A DNA stretch of 64,000 bases from Trebonia sp963811335 (lineage in GTDB: Bacteria; Actinomycetota; Actinomycetes; Streptosporangiales; Streptosporangiaceae): contig CAWERB010000022.1 in assembly GCA_963811335.1 (NCBI GenBank), forward strand, positions 310,001 through 374,000. The letters are read 5' to 3'. The notes beneath the pieces were generated by a model. That model did no database searches and was not told where the DNA came from. It saw only the letters and a list, made by a program, of their open reading frames with translations. Positions 1 to 10,543 of the stretch are shown here, piece after piece. Position 1 is the first letter of the stretch; the number at the start of each line of letters is the position of its first letter. A program made the position numbers and the translations under genes.

Positions 1-699
1 ACGTCTTCACCGCGGCCTTCCTCGGCGACCTCGCCTCGCTCGGGCGGATGCTCACGGCCGACCCCGGGCTGGCCCAGGCGACCGATCCGGCGGTGGACGT
101 CCTCGACATCACGCCCGTCGAGCACGCGGTCGCGGGCGGCCAGGCCGACGCGCTCGCGCTCATCCTCGACCACACCGCGAATCCGCTTCCCAGCGGCGTG
201 CGGGCGCTGCGCGGCGCCGCCGCCCAGGGCAGCCTGGCCATGACCGAGCTGCTGCTGGCCCACGGCGCGGACGCCACCCGGATCGGCGTCGGGCGCTGGG
301 TGCTCCACCCGCAGCTGGCCCCGCTGCTCGCCAGCCGGGGCGCGGCGATCGACTCCAGCGGCGCGTGGATCGGGGCCGCCTGCACGGGAAACCAGGGCCG
401 CAAGGACGACCCGGACTATGTCCGGGCGCTGCTGCGCCACGGCGCCCGCGCGACCGATCGCCGCGGCGGCGACTACCTGATAAGGTCCGGCCGGCGTCCG
501 GGCGCTCGACGCGACCGCGCTGCACTACGCCGCCAAGGCAGGCTTCACGGCGACCATCGAGGTGCTCCTCGAATCAGGCGCGGACCCAGGCGCCCGCGAC
601 AGCCGCGGCCGCACGCCGCTCGACTGGCTGGAACAGGCGGCGCCGTCGGTGTCGCGAGCCGCGGTCAGGCAGCTGCTGCAAAGGCCGGCGGCGTCCTAG
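1..699 (+). pseudogene. Ankyrin-repeat protein, 5' partial and frameshifted
   Basis: The reading frame is already open at the left edge, so the start lies outside. Ankyrin-type helices are visible, for example TELLLAHGADA, VRALLRHGARA and, after a frame change, LHYAAKAGF...EVLLESGADPGARDSRGRTPLDWL. The first part is read in the frame of base 3. The last part, from about base 490 to the TAG at 697-699, is in the frame of base 1. That second frame has stops at 478-483, so the indel must lie at about 484-500. Ankyrin repeats mediate protein-protein contacts; no partner can be deduced. The stop codon overlaps the prcA stop on the other strand. The frameshift may be a sequence error rather than true decay. 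Confidence 0.75.
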
Positions 700-1562
700 A
701 GCATGGGGCTGCCGTCGCCTGGGCTGGCCGGGCCGGTGGGCGGCTCGTCGGAGGACGGCGCGGCCGGCTTGTCCGTAGTCTCCGGTGCAGGCGCCTCCGC
801 GGGCGTCTCCGCGGGCGTCTCCGTCGCGGCGGGCGTGCGGGACTCCGCGATGAGCTCCTCGAGGCGCGGGCCGTGCAGGCGGCGGAAGGTGCGGTGCGCG
901 CGGGCCCGGTCGAGGATGGCGACCTCGAGGTTGGCCGCCGTCAGCTCCGGCTGTGCGCCGTTCCCGGCCGCGGCGGGCCCGGCCGCCGCCGCCGGGGCGG
1001 CGAGCGCGGCGAGCGCCGCCCCAAGCGCCTCGGTGAGCGACATGCCGTCGGAGAAGCCCTCCTTGAGCGCCGCCGCCACCTGGTCGGCCTGGCCGCCGAA
1101 GGCGACGAACCCCGGCTCGTCGGACACCGAGCCGTCCCAGGAGATGCGGTAGATCTGGTCGCCGTCCGGCTTGGCGCCGACCTCGGCGACCACGATCTCC
1201 ACCTCGTACGGCTTGCCGCTCGGCTCACTGAAGTTCTGGCCGAGCGCCTGCGCGTACCAGTTCGCCAGTCCGCGCGCGGTCACGTCCCCCCGGTCGAACT
1301 GGTAGCCGGTCAGGTCCGCGTAGGTGACGCCGGCCTTGCGCAGCACCTCGTACTCGTTGTACCGGCCGACGGCGGCGAACGCGATCCTGTCGTAGATCTC
1401 GCTGATCTTGTGCAGCACGCTCGACAGGTTGGGCGTCACCATCAAGATGCCGCCCGCGTACTGCACGACGACCGAGCTGCGGCTGCGCGCCACGCCCTTG
1501 CGGGCGTAGTCGGCCTTGTCCCGCATCGACTGTTCGGGTGACACGTAAAACGGCATTGACAC
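696..1562 (-). CDS. prcA: Proteasome alpha subunit PrcA
   Basis: Alpha subunit of the 20S proteasome, forming the outer gating rings of the core particle. The N-terminus (MPFYVSPEQSMRDKADYARKG), the HKISEIYDRIAFAAVGRYNEYE block and RGLANWYAQALG are typical of actinobacterial PrcA. There is no catalytic Thr, as expected for an alpha subunit. Length is 288 aa, or 286 if the second ATG is used. The last 60 or so residues are an Ala/Pro/Glu/Thr-rich tail, variable in the family. It is the last gene of the arc-dop-pup-prcB-prcA operon, about 80 nt after prcB. Its stop overlaps the convergent ankyrin gene stop. Confidence 0.97.
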   Translation of the reverse strand: MSMPFYVSPEQSMRDKADYARKGVARSRSSVVVQYAGGILMVTPNLSSVLHKISEIYDRIAFAAVGRYNEYEVLRKAGVTYADLTGYQFDRGDVTARGLANWYAQALGQNFSEPSGKPYEVEIVVAEVGAKPDGDQIYRISWDGSVSDEPGFVAFGGQADQVAAALKEGFSDGMSLTEALGAALAALAAPAAAAGPAAAGNGAQPELTAANLEVAILDRARAHRTFRRLHGPRLEELIAESRTPAATETPAETPAEAPAPETTDKPAAPSSDEPPTGPASPGDGSPML

Positions 1563-1643
1563 CGCGGGCGCATCCTTTGCTGCTCGTCGTCAGGGCTATG
1601 AAGTTCGAAGTGAAGAGGAACGGGGCGGGCCGGGCCTGGCCCG

Positions 1644-2567
1644 CTAGCTGGCCGTCCGCAGCGGGGCGTTCGGGCCGTCGGGCAAGCGCATCCGCTCGTC
1701 GACCACCTGCTGCGCGTAGTCGGCCGACTCCGCGTCGGAGAGCCGGGTGAAGCCGTCGTCGGTGATGGTGGCGATCACCGGGAAGATCCGCCGGGTCAGG
1801 TCGGGGCCGCCGGTGGCCGAGTCGTCGTCGGCCGCGTCGTACAGCGCCTGCACGCAGGCGAGGACCGCGTCGGTGACGGGCATGTCGTCTGAGTAGTACT
1901 TCTTCAGCGCGGACTTGGCGAAGATCGAGCCCGAGCCGATCGAGTGGAAGCGGTACTCCTCGTACGGGCCGCCCGCCACGTCGTAGCTGAAGATGCGGCC
2001 GGTGCCTGCCTCCTCGTCGTAGCCGACGAACAGCGGGATCATCGCCAGGCCCTGCATCGCGAGCATCAGGTTGTCGCGGATCATCTTGCCGAGCCGGTTG
2101 GCCTTGCCCTCCAGGGAGAGGGTGCGGCCCTCCATCTTCTCGTAGTGCTCAAGCTCGACGCCGAACAGCCGGATGTACTCGAGCCCCACGCTCGCCACTC
2201 CCGCCATCGCGATCGCCGAGTACTCATCGGCGCGGAACACCTTCTCCACGTCCCGCTTGGAGATCATGTTCCCCGCGGTCGCGCGCCGGTCGCCGGCCAT
2301 GACCACGCCGCGCTCGCAGACGACCGCGACGATCGTCGTCGCGTGCGGCAGGCCCTTGATGACGTCGGCGGCCGCGGCGGAGCCAAGCGGTCCGAGGTCC
2401 CGCGCGGGCAGCAGGCTCGGGTCATACGCGGAGAGGAAGTGGGCGAACGACGGAAGTCGCGCCGCCATGAATGCCGCCTGGTCCCGTCCGGTCCCGTTGG
2501 AGAACCCCTCCACGCCGCCGCCTCCCTGTTGCCTCCGGGGGTCGAGTACCCTCATTTTGCGTTCCAT
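1644..2567 (-). CDS. prcB: Proteasome beta subunit PrcB
   Basis: Catalytic beta subunit of the 20S proteasome. It is made with a propeptide that is removed to expose the N-terminal Thr. The cleavage region reads HA/TTIVAVV, followed by GGxVMAGDRRAT-type sequence (RGVVMAGDRRATAGNMISKRDVEKVF), SGSGSxFAKSALKK and ALYDAADDDSATGGPD, all diagnostic. The usual residue before Thr1 is Gly (HGTT); here it is Ala. The start is uncertain: ATG at 2567, ATG at 2555 or ATG at 2468. The longer forms keep a GRxxAAF...SF..FLxxYxPxLLP propeptide similar to relatives, so a long form is preferred. An intergenic G6/C6 hairpin (2610-2633) lies just upstream. Confidence 0.95.
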   Translation of the reverse strand: MERKMRVLDPRRQQGGGGVEGFSNGTGRDQAAFMAARLPSFAHFLSAYDPSLLPARDLGPLGSAAAADVIKGLPHATTIVAVVCERGVVMAGDRRATAGNMISKRDVEKVFRADEYSAIAMAGVASVGLEYIRLFGVELEHYEKMEGRTLSLEGKANRLGKMIRDNLMLAMQGLAMIPLFVGYDEEAGTGRIFSYDVAGGPYEEYRFHSIGSGSIFAKSALKKYYSDDMPVTDAVLACVQALYDAADDDSATGGPDLTRRIFPVIATITDDGFTRLSDAESADYAQQVVDERMRLPDGPNAPLRTAS

Positions 2568-2609
2568 CAGGGAAGTTACCTGAAGGCACGGGCAAAATTG
2601 GAGTGCTCG

Positions 2610-2633
2610 CCGGGGGGCCGTCCCCCCGGGTGA
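2610..2633. repeat. G6/C6 palindromic repeat, copy A
   Basis: An 8-bp perfect stem (CCGGGGGG / CCCCCCGG) with loop CCGT, followed by GGGTGAT. It lies in the 5' region of prcB, between pup and prcB. It shares its core with copies at 7124-7181, 34886-34970 and 51758-51791. It could act as a hairpin in the operon mRNA and affect prcA/prcB expression relative to pup. That role is inference. Confidence 0.6.
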
Positions 2634-2733
2634 TAACACTGGTGTCCTTGAGCAGACACTACCGTCCGTTCGGTGCCTTACTGAACTCGGTACAGGCCGG
2701 GTTTTTTCGCCTAGAGCTAACGGCCGCGGCCGC

Positions 2734-2943
2734 CTACTCGCCGCCCTTCTGGACGTACGAGCGGACGAACTCCTCCGCGTTCTCCTCGAGCACCTCGTCG
2801 ATCTCGTCGAGGATCGAGTCCACGTCGTCGGAGAGCTTCTCGTGCCGCTCCTTGACCTCCTCGGTGGCCGCGGCCTGGTCCTCCTCGGTCTCCTCGGTAC
2901 GCCGCGTCGTCTGCCGCTGGCCCCCGGTGTCCTTCGTTGCCAT
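2734..2943 (-). CDS. pup: Prokaryotic ubiquitin-like protein Pup
   Basis: Small disordered modifier that PafA attaches to lysines of substrates for degradation by the proteasome. It has 69 aa, an N-terminal polar stretch, a Glu-rich helical half (KLSDDVDSILDEIDEVLEENAEEFV) and the C-terminal motif VQKGGE. Because the last residue is already Glu, it needs no deamidation by Dop; mycobacterial Pup ends in Gln. A strong ribosome site (GGAGGAA) lies 7 nt before the ATG. It sits between dop and prcB, the usual order. Confidence 0.98.
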   Translation of the reverse strand: MATKDTGGQRQTTRRTEETEEDQAAATEEVKERHEKLSDDVDSILDEIDEVLEENAEEFVRSYVQKGGE

Positions 2944-3061
2944 CTGCCGTTCCTCCGTCCCTTAGGGGCAAGTGCCCCCTCGACAGCTCCAACGTTATCC
3001 TCGCCAGGGATGTTGCCTTCCAATCCTCCGGATTTTTCCGGCGCCCGCGCCGGACCCCGCG

Positions 3062-4580
3062 TCACCCCTGGCGGGTAAGCGCCGCTACCAGGTCGGCCGC
3101 CGTCTTGCACCGGTCCAGCAGCTCGCCGACGTGCGCCTTCGTGCCGCGCAGCGGCTCAAGCGTGGGGACCCGCTGCAGCGACTCGCGGCCGGGGATGTCG
3201 AAGATCACCGAGTCCCAGGACGCGGCGGCCACCGCGTCCGCGTACTGCCGCAGGCACCGGCCGCGGAAGTACGCCCTGGTGTCCTCGGGCGGGTTGTCCA
3301 CCGCCCAGCGGACCGCGTTCTCATCGGTCATCCGCACCATGCGGCCGCGCTCCACCAGCCGGTTGTACAGGCCGCGTTCCTGCCGTACGTCGGCGTACTG
3401 CAGGTCGAAGAGCTGCAGTTTGGGCGCGTCCCAGGCCAGGTTGTCGCGGCGGCGGTAGCCCTCGAGCAGTTCGAGCTTGGCGACCCAGTCCAGCTCGCGG
3501 GACAGCTGCATGGGGTCGTCGGCCAGCCGGGTGAGCACGGACTCCCAGCGGTCGAGCACGTCGCGGGTCATCGGGTCGGCGTCCGCGCCCTGCCGGTCCT
3601 CGACGTACTTGCGGGCCAGCTCCAGGTACTCGGTCTGCAGCTGTACCGCGGTCATCTTCCTGCCGTCCCGCAGCGTCACCAGGTACTTGAGCGACGGGTC
3701 GTGCGAGACGGCGCGCAGGTCGGCGACCGGCGTCTCCAGTGACAGGTCGTGGCTGAAGAACTTGTCCTCGATCATCGCGAGGACGAGCGCGGTGGTGCCC
3801 ATCTTGAGGTAGGCGGCCACCTCGCTCAAGTTGGCGTCGCCGATGATCACGTGCAGCCGGCGGTACTTCTCCGGGTCGGCGTGCGGCTCGTCGCGGGTGT
3901 TGATGATCGGCCGCTTGAGCGTCGTCTCCAGGCCGACCTCGACCTCGAAGAAGTCGGCCCGCTGGCTGATCTGGAAGCCGCTGCCCCGGCCGTCCGCGCC
4001 GATGCCGACCCGGCCCGCCCCGCAGATGACCTGCCTGGTGACGAAGAACGGCGTCAGGTTCTTGACGATGTCCGCGAACGGCGTGGAGCGTCGCATGAGG
4101 TAGTTCTCATGCGTGCCGTAGGAGGCACCCTTGTTGTCGGTGTTGTTCTTGTACAGGTTGATCGGGTGCGAGCCGGGCACGGTGGCGGCCTTGGCCGCCG
4201 CCTCCGCCATGATCCGCTCCCCCGCCTTGTCCCAGGTCACCACGGACAGCGGGTTCGTGCACTCCGGTGCCGAGTACTCCGGGTGCGCGTGGTCGACGTA
4301 GAGCCGCGCCCCGTTGGTCAAGATGACGTTGGCGAGCCCCAGGTCCTCGTCGGTGAGCTGGGTGGAGTCCGCCGACTCCCGCGCCAGGTCGAAGCCCGCG
4401 CGCGTCCCGCAGCGGGTTCTCTTCCTCGAAGTCCCACCGGGCGCGGCGCGCCCGCGCGGCGGTGGCCGCCTGGTAGGCATTGACAATCTGCGATGACGTC
4501 ACCATCGCGTTGGCACCCGGCTGACCCGGTACGGAGATGCCGTACTCGGTCTCGGTGCTCATCACCCGCAGCACGCTCAT
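3062..4580 (-). CDS. dop: Depupylase/deamidase Dop (one frameshift)
   Basis: Pup hydrolase/deamidase of the PafA-Dop ligase-like family. It removes Pup from substrates and, where Pup ends in Gln, converts it to Glu. Visible motifs are STETEYGIS at the N-terminus, NGARLYVDHAHPEYSAPE, KNNTDNKGASYGTHENYL, RPIINTRDEPHADPEKYRRLHVIIGDANLSE and ELDWVAKLELLEGYRRRDNLAWDAPKLQLFDLQYADV. The first 60 or so residues are in another frame from the rest; the shift is near 4391-4405 in a GCGCGCG tract. Joined, the protein is about 505 aa, the normal length. Start could also be the second ATG at 4562. It lies 83 nt after arc and 118 nt before pup. Confidence 0.93.
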
Positions 4581-4662
4581 AGCTGTTCAGCGTAATGCCG
4601 ACCAACGCCATTGTCGGCCGGCACTACTTCCTCGCGTTCTGTCGTCAAAGGCCAGGGCCTGG

Positions 4663-6451
4663 TCAGAGATACTGGCCGGTGTTGGCGACCGTGTCGATGC
4701 TGCGGCCCGCCTCGGTGCCCTGCTTGCCGGAGATCAGGGTCCTGATGTAGACGATGCGCTCGCCCTTCTTGCCGGAGATGCGCGCCCAGTCGTCGGGGTT
4801 GGTGGTGTTGGGCAGGTCCTCGTTCTCGCTGAACTCGTCCACGCAGGCGGCGAGCAGGTGCGCGACGCGGATGCCCTTCTGGCCGGTGTCCAGGAACTGC
4901 TTGATCGCCATCTTCTTGGCCCGGGCCACGATGTTCTCGATCATGGCGCCGGAGTTGAAGTCCTTGAAGTACAGGACCTCCTTGTCGCCGTTGGCGTAGG
5001 TCACCTCGAGGAAGCGGTTCTCCTCCGACTCGGAGTACATCCGCTCCACGGTGCGCTGGATCATCGCCTCCACCGTCTCCGTGACCGAGCCGCCGTGCTC
5101 CTTCACGTCGTCGGGGTGCAGCGGCAGCTCGGAGACCATGTACTTGGAGAAGATGTCCCCGGCCGCCTCGGCGTCCGGCCGCTCGATCTTGATCTTGACG
5201 TCCAGGCGGCCTGGCCGCAGGATCGCCGGGTCGATCATGTCCTCGCGGTTGGAGGCGCCGATGACGATGACGTTCTCCAGGCCCTCAACGCCGTCGATCT
5301 CCGACAGCAGCTGCGGGACGATGGTGTTCTCCACGTCGGAGGAGACGCCGGACCCGCGGGTGCGGAAGATCGAGTCCATCTCGTCGAAGAACACGATCAC
5401 CGGCATGCCCTCCGAGGCCTTCTCGCGGGCCCGCTGGAACACCAGCCGGATGTGCCGCTCGGTCTCGCCGACGTACTTGTTCAGCAGCTCGGGGCCCTTG
5501 ATGTTGAGGAAGAAGGACTTGCCCTCCGCGGGCTTGGCGCTGCCGTCGCCCTCCGCCGCCGCCTTCTCCGCCACCTTCTTGGCCAGGGAGTTCGCCACCG
5601 CCTTGGCGATCAGCGTCTTGCCGCAGCCGGGCGGCCCGTACAGCAGCACGCCCTTCGGCGGGCGCAGCTGGTGCTCGCGGAACAGGTCCGCGTGCAGGTA
5701 GGGCAGCTCCACCGCGTCGCGGATCTGCTCGATCTGCGACGAGAGGCCGCCGATGTCGTGGTAGGAGATGTCCGGGACCTCTTCGAGGATGAGCTCCTCG
5801 ACCTCGGCCTTGGGTATCCGCTCGTAGACGTAGCCGGAGCGCGGCTCGAGTAGCAGCGAGTCGCCCGCCCGCAGCACCTGAGTCGAGCAGCGGGTTGGCG
5901 AGCCGGACGATGCGCTCCTCGTCGGCGTGCGAGATGACCAGGGCGCGCTCGCCGTCGGCGAGCACCTCCTTGAGCATCACGACCTCGCCCACGGTCTCGT
6001 AGGACTGGGCGATGACGATGTTGAGTGCCTCGTTGAGCACGACCTCCTGGCCAGGCCTTAGCTCTTCGAGGTCGACGTTGGGGCTGACGTTGACCCGCAT
6101 CTTGCGGCCGCCGGTGAACACATCGGCGGTGTTGTCCTCTTGCGCGGACAGGAAGATGCCGAAGCCGGACGGGGGCTGGGCCAGCCGGTCGACCTCCTCC
6201 TTGAGGGCAACGATCTGGTCTCTTGCCTCGCGCAGCGTCGCTGCGAGGCGCTCATTCTGTGACGTCACGGAGGTCAGTGACGCCTCTGTCTCGCGGAGCC
6301 GTTCCTCTAGAAGACGGACCTGACGCGGTGAATCGGCCAGGCGCCTACGCAACACTGCGATCTCCTCATCGAGGAAGGAGATCTGTGCGGTAAGGCTACT
6401 CACCTCATCCTCGTGCCGCGAAGCCCGTCCACTCTCGTCCCTAGCTGCCAC
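4663..6451 (-). CDS. arc: Proteasome-associated AAA ATPase ARC/Mpa (one frameshift)
   Basis: Hexameric unfoldase that recognises Pup through its N-terminal coiled coil and threads substrates into the 20S core. Order: coiled coil (about residues 8-75), OB domains (GFGIFLSAQEDNTADVFTGGRKMRV...), then AAA module with Walker A GPPGCGKT, Walker B IVFFDEMDSIF and arginine-finger region. The C-terminus ends QYL, with the penultimate Tyr needed to dock on PrcA. The frame changes near 5878, where VRLANPLLDS in one frame continues as LRAGDSLLLEPRSGYVYERI in the other, so one base is extra or missing. The joined length is about 596 aa. GTG at 6451 is chosen because GGAGG sits 8 nt upstream; a GTG at 6460 is possible. 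Confidence 0.95.
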
Positions 6452-6489
6452 GGCCCTCACCTCCTCCCGGGGAGTATGAAACTAACTAG

Positions 6490-6517
6490 ACCCTACCTAC
6501 CTGAAGCTCTTTCCTAA
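6490..6517 (-). promoter_or_regulatory. Probable promoter of the arc-dop-pup-prcBA operon
   Basis: Reading the minus strand, TTAGGA (6517-6512) and TAGGGT (6495-6490) are separated by 16 nt, a plausible vegetative actinobacterial promoter. The predicted transcription start lies around 30 nt upstream of the arc start codon. No other promoter-like pair was seen between arc and trmI. Confidence 0.45.
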
Positions 6518-6626
6518 CATCCCAGCGCGTGTTCGATTGCTTACGGTCGCTGTGCGTTCTTGTTAAACCGCAGGCCAGAGGCCTAATGCAATCATAGAGT
6601 TATGTTTCGAACGCGTAAGGTGTTTT

Positions 6627-7877
6627 TTATCCGGAGTACGCGTCCGCGTCACCGGCGCGTTGCGCGCCGCTCTCCCGCCAGGCTTCCTGGCGGGCCTCCT
6701 GGAGCTGGAGCGCCTCCTGGGGCACCTCTTGGGACACTGCCTCCTGGGGCACCTCTTGAGACACTGCCTCTTGAGACACTGCCTCCGGGTGCGCCCCCTT
6801 GGCTGGGCGGCGGCGGCGCGGCGGCGCGGCTACCCCGGTGGCGAGCCGCCTGGCGGTGACGAGGAACCCGGTGTGCGCGATCATCCGGTGGTCGGGCCGC
6901 ACCGCGAGGCCGTCCACGTGCCATCCCCTGTACAACGTTTCCCACGCGGCGGGCTCGAAGAAGCCGCCGTGTGCGCGCAGTTCCTCGACCACGCGTGACA
7001 GCTGGGTCGTGGTGGCCACGTAGCAGCAGATCAGCCCGCCGGGGATGAGCACGCGCGCCGCGGCGGCGACGTTCTCCCACGGGGCGAGCATGTCGAGCAC
7101 CACCCGGTCGAAGCTGTCCTCCTCCCCGGGGGAATGATCCCCCCGGGGACCCCCCAAATCACGGGGGAGTCCCTCCCCCGTTGCCCCCTCGCCGGGCTGC
7201 GCCCGGGACGGCGCCTGCGGCGCCGAGTACGTATCCGACAGTTGCCCTTGCTGGACCGCTGTCTTATCCCCTGGAAACGGCGCGTTCGCCACCTCGGCTT
7301 CTTCCGCCTGCTCGGCGGCGCGGCGGAGCCGGGCGTAGGCCGCGCTCGTTCCGGCTGCCGGGTCGAGGGCGACCGCGGCGGACAGCTCGCCGGTCACCAG
7401 CCGCCACCACGCGGGGACCTCGCCGAAGTACTTCCTGACGTTCTCCCTGGCGATCTCGGCGAAGTCGGGGCGGGCCTCGAAAGACACCAGCTCGCCGTCC
7501 GGGCCGATCGCGCGCAGCAGCCAGCAGGACAGCGCGCCGGAGCCGGCGCCCGCCTCGAGGACCCGGGCGCCGGGGAAGACGTCGGCGTAGGCGAGGATCT
7601 GCGCCGCGTCCTTGGGGTAGACGATCGTGGCGCCGCGCTTCATGGCGAGTGTGTAGTCGGCGAGCAGCGGGCGGAGCGCGACGTACGCGGTGCCGCTCGA
7701 CGCGGTCACCACCGAGCCCTCCGGGCGGCCGATCAGGTCGTCGTGGCTCAGCGAGCCCCGGTGGGTGTGGAACGTCCCGCCCGCGGACAGGACTATCTGG
7801 TGCATACGGCCCTTGGGGTCGGTGAGCTGCACCTGGTCACCGGCGCTGAATGGCCCTCGTTGTGTTCTCGCCTTCAC
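6627..7877 (-). CDS. trmI: tRNA (adenine(58)-N1)-methyltransferase TrmI, with an internal insertion
   Basis: Methylates A58 in the T-loop of tRNA using SAM. Visible are the TrmI-type N-terminal beta domain (PFSAGDQVQLTDPKGR, HHD-like THRGSLSHDDLIG), RRGATIVYPKDAAQIL, SAM motif VLEAGAGSGALSCWL and the DRVVLDMLAPWENV motif. Between the LVTGEL strand and FDRVVLDM there are about 90 extra low-complexity residues, part of which is encoded by a G6/C6 palindromic repeat (7124-7181). The C-terminal tail contains a 9-residue tandem repeat (AVSQEVPQE). GTG 7877 is chosen because the family N-terminus begins there; upstream open frame is the neighbouring gene. It lies next to arc, as in other actinobacteria (Rv2118c). 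Confidence 0.9.
   Translation of the reverse strand: MKARTQRGPFSAGDQVQLTDPKGRMHQIVLSAGGTFHTHRGSLSHDDLIGRPEGSVVTASSGTAYVALRPLLADYTLAMKRGATIVYPKDAAQILAYADVFPGARVLEAGAGSGALSCWLLRAIGPDGELVSFEARPDFAEIARENVRKYFGEVPAWWRLVTGELSAAVALDPAAGTSAAYARLRRAAEQAEEAEVANAPFPGDKTAVQQGQLSDTYSAPQAPSRAQPGEGATGEGLPRDLGGPRGDHSPGEEDSFDRVVLDMLAPWENVAAAARVLIPGGLICCYVATTTQLSRVVEELRAHGGFFEPAAWETLYRGWHVDGLAVRPDHRMIAHTGFLVTARRLATGVAAPPRRRRPAKGAHPEAVSQEAVSQEVPQEAVSQEVPQEALQLQEARQEAWRESGAQRAGDADAYSG
6712..6780. repeat. 27-bp tandem repeat in the trmI 3' end
   Basis: Two 27-bp units (starting at 6712 and 6739) differ at one base, followed by a partial unit of 15 bp. They encode the repeated nonapeptide AVSQEVPQE in the disordered TrmI tail. 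The number of units is likely to vary between strains. Confidence 0.7.
7124..7181. repeat. G6/C6 palindromic repeat, copy B, inside trmI
   Basis: Read on the minus strand, the segment has the order CCCCCGTGAT - TGGGGGG - TCC - CCGGGGGGATC - CCCCCGGGG. This parallels the intergenic copies at 34886-34970 and 51758-51791. It is translated in frame as part of the TrmI insertion, without creating a stop. Confidence 0.6.
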
Positions 7878-7902
7878 GGCGCTTAGGTTACTCAGTTGCG
7901 GG

Positions 7903-9027
7903 CTATACGCCGGCGAATACCTGGTCCAGGTCGCGGGCGGCGAGGACGCCGACCACCTCGCCGGACGGCTCGACCAGCAGGTACTCGGTGGCGGGGGCGC
8001 GGCGGATCGCGTCGAGCAGCGCCATGCCCTGCAGGTCGGCGCTGAGCAGCATGCCCGGGTCGATGGTCCGCGCCATCGACCCGGTGTCCACCCACGGCCT
8101 GCGCTGCGGCGGCGTAGCCGTGACGGCGGCCTCGTTGACGATGCCGATGGGGGCGTTGTCGTGGTCGACGACGACGATCGCGCGGGCACCCGACTCCTCA
8201 GCCTGCCTGACCGCCTCGGCGAGCGGGGTGCTCGCGGGGACCGAGACGGCCCGGCGGGCCAGGCGGCGCGCCTGCAGCGCGGGCAGCCGCTCGCGGAACC
8301 TGGTGGCCTTGATGGACTGGGTGGCGCCCGTCCACATGAACGCGGCGATGACAATCACCCACAGGCCGCTCACGAAGTTGCCGCCGGCCAGGCCGCCGGT
8401 GAAGAACGGGATCGCGAGCAGGCAGAGCGCGAGGACCCGGCCCACCCAGGCGGCGGCGATGGTGGCCGCACCCGGCCGCCCGGTGACCTTCCAGATGACC
8501 GCGCGCAGCATCCGGCCGCCGTCGAGCGGCAGGCCGGGCAGCAGGTTGAACACCCCCACCACGAAGTTGGCGAACATCAGCTGCCTGATCAGCGCGCCCG
8601 TCACCCCGTAGGGCGCCACCTTGGCGAGGCCCCAGCCGGCCGCGGCGAGCACCAGGGAGAGCGCGGGCCCTGCCGCCGCGACGAGGAACTCACGGCCGGG
8701 GGTGGGCGCCTCCCGTTCGATCTCCGAGACGCCGCCGAGCGGGTAGAGCAGGATGCGGCGCACCGGCAGGCCGAAGCCCCTGGCCACCAGCGAGTGGGAC
8801 AGCTCGTGGAAGAGCACGGAGACGTAGAGCAGCACCACGAAGGCGGCGGCCACCACGTACCGCGTGTCACGGCTCAGTGCGGAAAGGTTGTTGGCGTAGA
8901 TGACGATGAAGACGCCGGCGATGACGAACCAGTACGGCGAGACGTAAACGGGTATCCCGAACGGCCGCGCGACGACGAAGCCGTGCTGGCCGCGCCGGTC
9001 CGGCTGCTCCTCCTGGCCACTTGCCAC
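7903..9027 (-). CDS. Site-2 (M50) zinc metalloprotease with CBS domains
   Basis: Intramembrane metalloprotease of the SpoIVFB/M50 type. About six membrane segments are visible. The zinc motif HELSHS follows LLYVSVLF, and the third ligand motif NLLPGLPLDGGRML is present. Two CBS-like domains follow (LARRAVSVPASTPLAEAV..., MARTIDPGMLLSADLQ...LVEPSGEVVGVLAARDL). CBS domains usually sense adenosine nucleotides. The substrate cannot be inferred. GTG 9027 is chosen since the upstream residues are not membrane-protein-like; an upstream start at 9099 is open. It lies 25 nt before trmI and is probably co-transcribed. Confidence 0.87.
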   Translation of the reverse strand: MASGQEEQPDRRGQHGFVVARPFGIPVYVSPYWFVIAGVFIVIYANNLSALSRDTRYVVAAAFVVLLYVSVLFHELSHSLVARGFGLPVRRILLYPLGGVSEIEREAPTPGREFLVAAAGPALSLVLAAAGWGLAKVAPYGVTGALIRQLMFANFVVGVFNLLPGLPLDGGRMLRAVIWKVTGRPGAATIAAAWVGRVLALCLLAIPFFTGGLAGGNFVSGLWVIVIAAFMWTGATQSIKATRFRERLPALQARRLARRAVSVPASTPLAEAVRQAEESGARAIVVVDHDNAPIGIVNEAAVTATPPQRRPWVDTGSMARTIDPGMLLSADLQGMALLDAIRRAPATEYLLVEPSGEVVGVLAARDLDQVFAGV

Positions 9028-9139
9028 ACCACCGATGCTACGTGCATCTCGCGGCCGCGTGAGTCCGTGACGGGCGACGGGACGGCTTTTTGGCAGCAAG
9101 CCCGCAGCTGCTCGGCAGGTTCCAGGCGCGAATGTCGGC

Positions 9140-10312
<1,173 letters not shown>

Positions 10313-10507
10313 ATGCCCCTTTTGTCCCACACAAACGCGGTATAAGTTCGCGGCGCTCGCGGCATGGACGAGGCTTCTTGCTGTTATCGTGACGTCGGCG
10401 GGTCGGTGGGTCGGCGGGTGGGCGCGACGGCGCGAGGGCGCGGCGCAGTACCAGGGCGCGGCGCGGCCAGGCGGGCGGGGCAGGGCGGGCGGGGCGGGAA
10501 AATTCGT

Positions 10508-10543
10508 TTGACAACTTGAGATTAGTCTCATGATACTAATCTC
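10508..10543 (+). promoter_or_regulatory. Promoter and palindromic operator of the PadR gene
   Basis: TTGACA (10508-10513) and GATACT (10532-10537) form a promoter with an 18-nt spacer. A perfect 9-bp inverted repeat, GAGATTAGT-N8-ACTAATCTC (10518-10526 and 10535-10543), covers the spacer and the -10 and ends exactly before the ATG. The predicted start of transcription coincides with the ATG, so the mRNA would be leaderless. This layout fits autorepression by the PadR protein. Confidence 0.7.
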
